10,295 nucleotides of DNA, taken from NCBI GenBank assembly GCA_031424975.1, contig JANPIL010000506.1, positions 1-10,295 of the forward strand. The letters are read 5' to 3'. The translations under genes were made by a program, and so were the position numbers. Origin of the DNA: Xanthocytophaga sp031424975. Lineage in GTDB: Bacteria; Bacteroidota; Bacteroidia; Cytophagales; 172606-1. This document shows positions 6,161-10,295 of the stretch, piece by piece (position 1 is the stretch's first letter; the number at the start of each line of letters is the position of its first letter). The notes below the pieces were generated by a model. It had not been told where the DNA came from. It searched no databases and was given only the letters and a program-made list of their open reading frames with translations.

Positions 6161-6499
6161 ATGAAAATCAGTAAGTTAGTTAAGGGAAACCAGACCGTGA
6201 TTTCAATTGACGGCGATTTGGATGCCGGCTCGTCGGTGCTGCTCGATAGTGCCATCGAAGAGGCGGTTGCCAGCGGACACCGGCATTTGCTGATTGATTG
6301 CACAAGGCTGAATTACATTTCATCGGCCGGGCTGGGCGTTTTCATGTCGCGCGTGCAGGATTTTGAAGACCAGCACATACCCATGGTTCTTTTTGGTTTG
6401 CAGGCAAAAGTATTCCGCATATTCCAGATATTGGGATTGGATCAATTACTCAAAATAGTGGCTTCCGAAGCGGAAGCCGCAACACTGGCCCACCAATGA
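6161..6499 (+). CDS. STAS-domain anti-sigma factor antagonist, RsbV-like
   Basis: A 112-residue single-domain STAS protein of normal family length. The N-terminal strand pair (VISIDGDLDAGSS) is followed by the helix and the signature strand-turn LLIDCTRLNYISSAGLGVF. The phosphorylatable serine should be Ser54 or Ser55 in ISSAGLG; Ser55 fits best by comparison with other SSAGL proteins. In partner switching, the unphosphorylated form binds the kinase and releases the kinase's other partner, while the kinase itself inactivates the STAS protein by phosphorylation. The immediate neighbours are the expected enzymes: an RsbU-like phosphatase before it and an RsbW-like kinase after it. The stop TGA (6497-6499) overlaps the kinase ATG as ATGA, so the two are translationally coupled. 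TAAGG just upstream of the ATG is a weak ribosome site. A promoter and a palindrome lie in front. Confidence 0.93.
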   Translation: MKISKLVKGNQTVISIDGDLDAGSSVLLDSAIEEAVASGHRHLLIDCTRLNYISSAGLGVFMSRVQDFEDQHIPMVLFGLQAKVFRIFQILGLDQLLKIVASEAEAATLAHQ

Positions 6500-6927
6500 T
6501 TTACCACCACCAATTCTCGTGCGACCGCGAAAACCTGCAAGCGGTTCGCCACTTTGTGACCAAAGTGCTGCGGGAGGAACTGTTTCCGGAGGAGGATATT
6601 CCGGCGGTGGTGCTGGCCATTGACGAAGTGTGCGCCAACCTGATTGTGCATTCCCACCAGTCAGACCCCGATGGGCTTATTGACCTGCACCTGAAAGTGA
6701 CCCCGCAAAACGTTGTCTGCGAAATCATTGACCGCGACAGCATTTTCTACGATTTTTCCAACCACCGCAACCCTGACATTGAGCAGATTGTACGCGAAGG
6801 CAGAAACGGCGGTGTCGGGCTGATGCTCGTTAAACGCCTCGTGGACAAGATAGAAGTGGAACGCCACGGCACGCAAAGCACTTGGCGGCTCACCAAAGGT
6901 TCGCTCCGCCCCACATTGCCCGCCTGA
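6496..6927 (+). CDS. GHKL anti-sigma-type serine kinase, RsbW-like
   Basis: A 143-residue HATPase_c_2 protein. The N box is good (AIDEVCANLIVHSHQ, with Glu44 and Asn48), and so is the glycine-rich G2 region (GRNGGVGLMLVKRLVDKIEV, residues 102-121). The expected role is to phosphorylate the STAS protein encoded just upstream and to hold a second partner when the STAS protein is phosphorylated. The start overlaps the STAS stop (ATGA), which is strong operon evidence. One oddity: the G1 box, normally DxGxxF, reads DRDSIFYDF (79-87), so its glycine is Asp81. This may change ATP binding or be a lineage variant. No sigma factor is encoded in the window, so the second partner may be a sigma factor elsewhere or a non-sigma effector. 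Confidence 0.9.
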   Translation: MIYHHQFSCDRENLQAVRHFVTKVLREELFPEEDIPAVVLAIDEVCANLIVHSHQSDPDGLIDLHLKVTPQNVVCEIIDRDSIFYDFSNHRNPDIEQIVREGRNGGVGLMLVKRLVDKIEVERHGTQSTWRLTKGSLRPTLPA

Positions 6928-6953
6928 CGGCACACGGAACCGATAGCGCAAAC

Positions 6954-6986
6954 AAAATAGTATCTTTTGGAAAGCCCAAACCCGCC
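6954..6986 (+). repeat. 33-bp interspersed repeat, copy E
   Basis: AAAATAGTATCTTTTGG, then AAAGCCCAAACCCGCC: close to the consensus throughout. It lies 26 nt after the kinase stop and is a direct repeat of copy F, 89 nt further on. Confidence 0.86.
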
Positions 6987-7011
6987 CGCCGACAAACAAG
7001 CCGCCAACCCC

Positions 7012-7032
7012 GTTGGACTTGGAAAGTCCAAC
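7012..7032. repeat. 9-bp hairpin with 3-nt loop between copies E and F
   Basis: GTTGGACTT (7012-7020), loop GGA, AAGTCCAAC (7024-7032): perfect arms. Same build as the other mini-hairpins (371-414, 6041-6063), here flanked by two direct 33-bp copies. Confidence 0.72.
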
Positions 7033-7042
7033 TACATTTTCC

Positions 7043-7075
7043 ATAATAGTATCTTTCAAAAACCCCAAACCCGCC
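7043..7075 (+). repeat. 33-bp interspersed repeat, copy F
   Basis: ATAATAGTATCTTTC, then AAAAACCCCAAACCCGCC, same orientation as copy E. It ends 4 nt before the -33 box of the thioesterase promoter. Confidence 0.85.
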
Positions 7076-7078
7076 GCC

Positions 7079-7110
7079 TTTGAATTTGCCCGGAAATAGG
7101 TTTAATTTTG
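7079..7110 (+). promoter_or_regulatory. Bacteroidota-type promoter of the thioesterase-YihY operon
   Basis: TTTG (7079-7082), exactly 20 nt, then TAATTTTG (7103-7110), a perfect TAnnTTTG. Transcription should start near 7117, about 28 nt before the first candidate ATG. An imperfect inverted repeat (CGTTTG at 7113-7118, CAAACG at 7130-7135) lies in the leader. Confidence 0.7.
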
Positions 7111-7144
7111 AACGTTTGCCACCGACTGCCAAACGCCAGCCGTC

Positions 7145-7567
7145 ATGTTTCCGATTCCCATGTTCATTCACGAAGAGAAAATCCGGGTTTGTTACGCCGA
7201 CACCGACCAGATGGGTTACGTGTATTACGGCAATTACGCCCGTTATTACGAAATAGGGCGCGTGGAGGCGTTGCGGAGTTTGGAGTTCAGCTATAAGGAA
7301 CTCGAAAATTCGGGTGTGATGCTGCCCGTGTACGAACACACGTCGCGCTACCACCAGCCGGCCAAATACGACGACTTGCTGACAATCAAAGTCTCCATCC
7401 GGTCCTTGCCGCACGTGCGGATGATTTTCAATTACGAGATATTCAATGAAGAAGGCGTTTTGCTGAACACCGGCGAGACAACACTGGTATTCGTTGAAAA
7501 AGCGAACAACAAGATTTGTACCGCGCCCTGCGGGTTGGTGCAGAAACTGAAACCTTTCCTGACGTAA
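7145..7567 (+). CDS. Acyl-CoA thioesterase, YbgC/FadM hotdog family
   Basis: A 140-residue single hotdog-fold protein. The signature DTDQMGYVYYGNY (residues 19-31) carries the catalytic Asp21, and the first helix continues YYEIGRVEALRSL. Later strands (DDLLTIKVSIRSL, NTGETTLVFV) complete the fold. The family hydrolyses acyl-CoA thioesters in the cytoplasm and acts as a homotetramer; the chain length preferred here is unknown. In proteobacteria a relative sits beside Tol-Pal genes, but here the partner is a YihY membrane protein 18 nt downstream, so the two are probably one operon. The start could be ATG 7145 or ATG 7160 (MFIHEEK); neither has a Shine-Dalgarno, and many relatives begin like the shorter form. 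The promoter at 7079-7110 serves either start. Confidence 0.93.
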   Translation: MFPIPMFIHEEKIRVCYADTDQMGYVYYGNYARYYEIGRVEALRSLEFSYKELENSGVMLPVYEHTSRYHQPAKYDDLLTIKVSIRSLPHVRMIFNYEIFNEEGVLLNTGETTLVFVEKANNKICTAPCGLVQKLKPFLT

Positions 7568-7585
7568 GCCGAACGAAAAACTCCG

Positions 7586-8566
7586 ATGGGCAGACGCAAA
7601 ATCCGCTGGTATCGCCGGTTCATGCCCCTCAAACGCCGTTTGTCGCGCATTCATCTGCGCGATGGGAAAACGCCGTTGTGGATGGTACTCAAGAAGTTGA
7701 TTGTGGAAATACACAAAGACGACATTATCCCGAGTGCCAATGCGGTTGCCTTCAATTTCACGCTGTCGGTTTTTCCGGCCATCATTTTCCTGTTCACGCT
7801 GATTCCGTATTTCCCAATCGAAAATCTGGACAAGAAAATCCTGGATTTGATGGGCCAAGTGCTTCCCGGCACCATTTACCGCGAGTTTTCCACCACCATC
7901 AGCGACATTGTGAGCCGCCCGCGCGGGGGGCTGCTTTCACTGGGCTTTGTGCTGGCGTTTTACGCGGCCACCAACGGCATGATGTCGCTGATGGCGGCTT
8001 TCAACCGCGCCTACCGCACCCTTGATCGGCGCAGTTTTCTCAAGACCCGCCTCATTGCCACGGCCTTGACCTCGCTGCTGGTGTTTGCGCTGGTGATTGC
8101 GGTAGTGGTGGTGATTGTGGGCAACATCGTGCTGGAATGGCTGGTGAAGTACGACATCTGGGGTTTCCTGAACGACGACATCACGTATTTTCTCGTTTCC
8201 ACGCTGCAATACGGGGTCACATTCGCACTGTTTTTCGTCGCCATTTCCATTATTTACTATTGGGCTCCGGCCATCCACAAACGCTGGGGGTTTTTCTCAG
8301 TCGGCTCGGTTACGGCTGCCATCCTATGCATCCTGGTCACGCACTTTTTTTCGTACTACATCAGCAACTTTGCCTCGTACAACCGGCTTTACGGTTCAAT
8401 CGGCACGTTAATCGGCCTGATGCTGTGGTTTTTCCTGCTGTCGTTCATCATCCTGTTCGGCTTTGAAATCAATGCCTGCATTGACGAGGCCAAACGCGAA
8501 ACCCTTGCCAAGGCGCGGCGCAGGGAGTCTGGCAGAAAGCCGCAGGCAAACCTCTCCGGAAAATAG
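7586..8566 (+). CDS. YihY/BrkB family inner-membrane protein
   Basis: A 326-residue membrane protein with a basic N-terminus and six hydrophobic segments at about 52-76, 114-138, 155-182, 201-226, 236-258 and 271-298. Family features include the SANAVAFNFTLSVFPAIIF first helix, the NRAYRTLDRRSFLKTRL loop, the WAPAIHKRW loop and the SYNRLYGSIGTLIGLMLWFF final helix. Formerly confused with RNase BN, the family now has no agreed function; roles in serum resistance or envelope transport have been suggested. The start lies 18 nt after the thioesterase stop, which implies co-transcription. The C-terminal tail is basic and likely cytoplasmic (AKARRRESGRK). The TAG stop (8564-8566) lies in 33-bp repeat copy G, so the last few residues may have been set by repeat insertion. 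Confidence 0.93.
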   Translation: MGRRKIRWYRRFMPLKRRLSRIHLRDGKTPLWMVLKKLIVEIHKDDIIPSANAVAFNFTLSVFPAIIFLFTLIPYFPIENLDKKILDLMGQVLPGTIYREFSTTISDIVSRPRGGLLSLGFVLAFYAATNGMMSLMAAFNRAYRTLDRRSFLKTRLIATALTSLLVFALVIAVVVVIVGNIVLEWLVKYDIWGFLNDDITYFLVSTLQYGVTFALFFVAISIIYYWAPAIHKRWGFFSVGSVTAAILCILVTHFFSYYISNFASYNRLYGSIGTLIGLMLWFFLLSFIILFGFEINACIDEAKRETLAKARRRESGRKPQANLSGK

Positions 8567-8592
8567 TAGGCTTTGAAAATGCCAAACCCGGC
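8560..8592 (+). repeat. 33-bp interspersed repeat, copy G
   Basis: AAAATAGTAGGCTTTG, then AAAATGCCAAACCCGGC: the most diverged full copy (TAGG for TATC, CCGGC for CCGCC). Its TAG at 8564-8566 is the stop codon of the YihY gene, just as copy A supplies the kinase stop. Confidence 0.75.
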
Positions 8593-8634
8593 AAGCTTAC
8601 AATGCTGGCCTGCCGCAATATTTTTCCGCAAGCT

Positions 8635-8666
8635 ATTGCCCGAACCCGCCAAATCCGCTACTTTTA
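8635..8666 (+). promoter_or_regulatory. Probable promoter of tRNA-Ser
   Basis: ATTG (8635-8638), exactly 20 nt, then TACTTTTA (8659-8666), a TAnnTTTG match lacking only the last G. The start site would fall within a few bases of the tRNA 5' end at 8672. Confidence 0.5.
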
Positions 8667-8671
8667 CACCC

Positions 8672-8759
<88 letters not shown>

Positions 8760-8770
8760 AATTGATTATC

Positions 8771-8804
8771 AGCCCGAAGGAACCATCCCTGACGGGCTTT
8801 TTTT
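8771..8804 (+). terminator. Intrinsic terminator of tRNA-Ser
   Basis: AGCCCG (8771-8776) pairs with CGGGCT (8793-8798), followed directly by a run of seven T (8798-8804). It lies 12 nt after the CCA end. The loop is long (16 nt) but may pair further (AGG with CCT). Confidence 0.75.
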
Positions 8805-8910
8805 ATGCCTTTCCGCGCCGAAAAAGCCGACACGCCTCCCGATTCGCTACCTGTCTGAACCATTCGCTTGCAACGCCGTTCTGTGTTCTCACCAAAAAAA
8901 CACGAAGGCC

Positions 8911-8925
8911 ATGTTAAAAAAATGA
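8911..8925 (+). other. Four-codon mini-ORF overlapping the integrase start
   Basis: ATG TTA AAA AAA TGA (MLKK) has GAAGG at 8904-8908 as a possible ribosome site, and its stop overlaps the integrase ATG (8922) as ATGA. A run of seven A ends in that ATG. It may couple translation to the integrase, or it may be chance. Confidence 0.3.
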
Positions 8926-10109
8926 CAATCCTGTTCTGGCTCCGCAAAAACGCCACCAACCGAAAAGGCGAATGCCCCGTATGGTGCAGCATCTCCATGC
9001 ATCAGGGCAAATCCGAATTCTCCTGCCGTGTCAATGCCAACCCCTCGGAATGGAACCAGGTACGACAACGCGCCGAATGCCGGCCGGGAAGAAACGGCGC
9101 ACAGGCCGATTACATCAATGCCCACCTGGAACAGATCACATCCAAACTGCTGCGGGCGAAAATACAGTTGCAGGCACAGGACAAACCCGTAACGCCGCTG
9201 GCCATCCGGCAGATGTACCAGAACGAAGGCAAAGCGGAGCCGTGCCCGACCTTCCTTGAAATGTACGACAAATGCCTTTCACGCAAGACACACCTCACCC
9301 AATCGTCCAAAACCAAATACTCCTACCTGCGCACGGCAACGGAACAGTTTCTGGCCGGGCAAAATGCGCTGGCGATCAAACCCGTTCAAATGACTGGTAA
9401 CCTGCTGGAAGAATTTGAATTTTTCATGCGGCAGACGCGCGGGGTTCGTTCGCAAAACTACCTGTACAAGTGCGTGGACGGATTGCGCGAAGTGCTCAGG
9501 TTCTGCCACCGCAAACAGGTTGAAGTCAACCACGCCGCGATGAACTACGCCATCAAAAAGGGGAAAGTCAAACCGCCGGTATATCTGAGCAGCGGGCAGT
9601 TTGCCGCCTTGGAAGCGTTCACCCACCCGAATGCGTGTCTGGTAAGGGCGCGTGACCTGGCGGCGTTCCAGCGTTACACCGGTCTGGCCTACGTGGACCT
9701 GATGGGTTTTGACTTTGCAAAGGATACTGTTTTTGAAAATGGCAAAACCTGGATTTGCAAGGCCCGCCACAAATCGGATGAAACAACGCTGCTGCCACTG
9801 TTTGCGCCCGCAAAAGCGATTCTGGAAAAGTACGCTTACAAGCTGCCGCACCTGTCCAACCAGAAATACAATGATTATCTGGGAACGATTGGCCAAACCA
9901 TCGGTGTGCCGTTCAAGATCAGCTCACACGTCATGCGCAAGACTGCGGGAATGCTCTGGCTGCAAGCGGGTGTTCCCTACGCACTGGTGTCAAAAATGCT
10001 TGGCCACTCAAACATCGCCACGACCCAGCGGCACTATGTGCGCGTGGATTTGCGCACGATGGAAACCTTTTTCAATACGGCGCCGCAGGGCGGTAAACCG
10101 ATGCCGTAG
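8922..10109 (+). CDS. Tyrosine recombinase/integrase of Bacteroidetes type
   Basis: A 395-residue site-specific recombinase with three parts: an N-terminal arm-type DNA-binding domain (about 1-100, opening MTILFWLRKNATNRKGECPV), a SAM-like core-binding domain (about 108-210) and the catalytic domain (about 220-385). Catalytic residues seen are Lys284 (ARHKSDE), His336 and Arg339 (SSHVMRKTAG), His362 (LGHSNIATTQ) and nucleophile Tyr372 (QRHYVRV). The usual first arginine is Ala256 in TGLAYVDL, a change shared by many Bacteroidetes integrases. The enzyme should cut and join attachment sites to insert or excise its element. The gene lies just downstream of tRNA-Ser, which is the likely target. 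The ATG at 8922 gives the normal N-terminus; the frame is open upstream to a TTG at 8868. A short direct repeat spans the stop. Confidence 0.95.
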   Translation: MTILFWLRKNATNRKGECPVWCSISMHQGKSEFSCRVNANPSEWNQVRQRAECRPGRNGAQADYINAHLEQITSKLLRAKIQLQAQDKPVTPLAIRQMYQNEGKAEPCPTFLEMYDKCLSRKTHLTQSSKTKYSYLRTATEQFLAGQNALAIKPVQMTGNLLEEFEFFMRQTRGVRSQNYLYKCVDGLREVLRFCHRKQVEVNHAAMNYAIKKGKVKPPVYLSSGQFAALEAFTHPNACLVRARDLAAFQRYTGLAYVDLMGFDFAKDTVFENGKTWICKARHKSDETTLLPLFAPAKAILEKYAYKLPHLSNQKYNDYLGTIGQTIGVPFKISSHVMRKTAGMLWLQAGVPYALVSKMLGHSNIATTQRHYVRVDLRTMETFFNTAPQGGKPMP

Positions 10110-10129
10110 CAGTGGCCGGTAGCAGTGGC
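10106..10129 (+). repeat. 11-bp direct repeat across the integrase stop
   Basis: GTAGCAGTGGC occurs at 10106-10116 and again at 10119-10129; the first copy includes the TAG stop. This could be a recombinase or accessory-protein site, or a small local duplication. Confidence 0.45.
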
Positions 10130-10150
10130 AACCAAGCGAACACGAACGCA

Positions 10151-10181
10151 TTGCATTGCAAATATTTACACTGTAAATTTA
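10151..10181 (+). promoter_or_regulatory. Promoter of the gene at 10218
   Basis: TTG (10151-10153), exactly 20 nt, then TAAATTTA (10174-10181), a TAnnTTTG match lacking the last G. Transcription would start near 10188, about 30 nt before the ATG. The -7 box lies inside the tandem palindrome described next. Confidence 0.5.
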
Positions 10182-10194
10182 CGGTGTAAATATT
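10161..10194. promoter_or_regulatory. Tandem-palindrome operator
   Basis: Two abutting 13-bp palindromes, TTTACACTGTAAA (10165-10177) and TTTACGGTGTAAA (10178-10190), share the form TTTAC, 3 nt, GTAAA. Together they also make an 11-bp outer inverted repeat (AATATTTACAC at 10161-10171 with its complement at 10184-10194). They cover the predicted -7 box and start site, so a dimeric repressor bound here would block transcription. The repressor is not in the window; it is probably encoded in the element. Confidence 0.65.
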
Positions 10195-10217
10195 ACGCCC
10201 ACCATTATTGCGCGACA

Positions 10218-10295
10218 ATGGAAGTCTCACAGATAGAAGTATTCAACGCCTTGAAAAACAAGCTCGGTGAGAAGGAAGCCGAACTGCTGATCGAA
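10218..10295 (+). CDS. Small hypothetical protein, N-terminal fragment (coiled-coil-like)
   Basis: Twenty-six codons from ATG 10218 to the window edge, with no stop. The peptide opens MEVSQIEVFNALKNKLGEKE and is charged and helical. The pattern (a short N-tail, then NALKNKLGEKEAELLIE) resembles the start of DUF1640/CCDC90-like coiled-coil proteins, which usually have an amphipathic helix and a C-terminal membrane anchor. That is inference from a short stretch. Support for it being a gene comes from the promoter and tandem-palindrome operator just upstream. It would be a cargo or control gene of the putative integrative element. Confidence 0.6.
   Translation, partial: MEVSQIEVFNALKNKLGEKEAELLIE

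Noticed and set aside
6890..7858. Minus-strand open frame across the thioesterase and repeats E and F
   Set aside because: It is antisense to the thioesterase and part of the YihY gene and translates repeat DNA at its end.
293..8592. CRISPR array from the repeated 33-mers
   Set aside because: Copies are dispersed over 8 kb in both orientations with no regular spacers and no cas genes.
9719..9749. Sequence in the integrase gene resembling copy G (TTTGAAAATGGCAAAACC)
   Set aside because: It encodes a normal catalytic-domain segment (FAKDTVFENGKTW) of the integrase family and lacks the TAGTATC and CCCGCC ends.

Overview
The window reads as chromosomal DNA of a member of the Bacteroidota with moderately high GC, perhaps Cytophagales, Saprospirales or Chitinophagales; the genus cannot be fixed from this stretch. 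Three things support this. Promoter candidates fit the Bacteroidota pattern (TTG or TTTG, about 20 nt, then TAnnTTTG). Most starts lack a Shine-Dalgarno. The integrase is of the Bacteroidetes type with a TGLAY box.

Layout: (1) 1-299, the 3' end of a PAS-type sensor histidine kinase gene. (2) 426-830 minus, a secreted Dabb-domain protein, convergent with the kinase. (3) 1027-1644, thymidine kinase tdk. (4) 1805-3763, a secreted SGNH sialate O-acetylesterase. (5) 3963-6927, a partner-switching set: membrane/GAF/PP2C phosphatase (RsbU-like), STAS antagonist (RsbV-like) and GHKL anti-sigma-type kinase (RsbW-like). The last two overlap by ATGA. (6) 7145-8566, an acyl-CoA thioesterase followed 18 nt later by a YihY/BrkB membrane protein, with a good promoter in front. 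(7) 8672-8804, tRNA-Ser(TGA) with encoded CCA and a terminator. (8) 8922-10109, a tyrosine integrase, then a tandem-palindrome operator and the start of a small coiled-coil-like gene. This looks like the left end of an integrative element that used the tRNA-Ser gene as its target.

The most unusual content is between the genes. A 33-bp sequence (AAAATAGTATCTTT, variable A-rich centre, CCCAAACCCGCC) occurs seven times, in both orientations and almost only in intergenic DNA, plus one decayed copy. It is combined with several kinds of hairpin, many with exactly 3-nt loops. In two places it supplies the stop codon of the preceding gene, and in two places translation through it creates false N-terminal extensions. 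The gaps in this region are therefore built from a modular repeat system.

Functionally, the phosphatase, STAS protein and kinase should form one signalling circuit: the membrane/GAF sensor controls dephosphorylation of the STAS protein, which then captures the kinase and frees an unknown partner. No sigma factor is encoded nearby. The other genes are housekeeping or accessory and show no clear link to this circuit.
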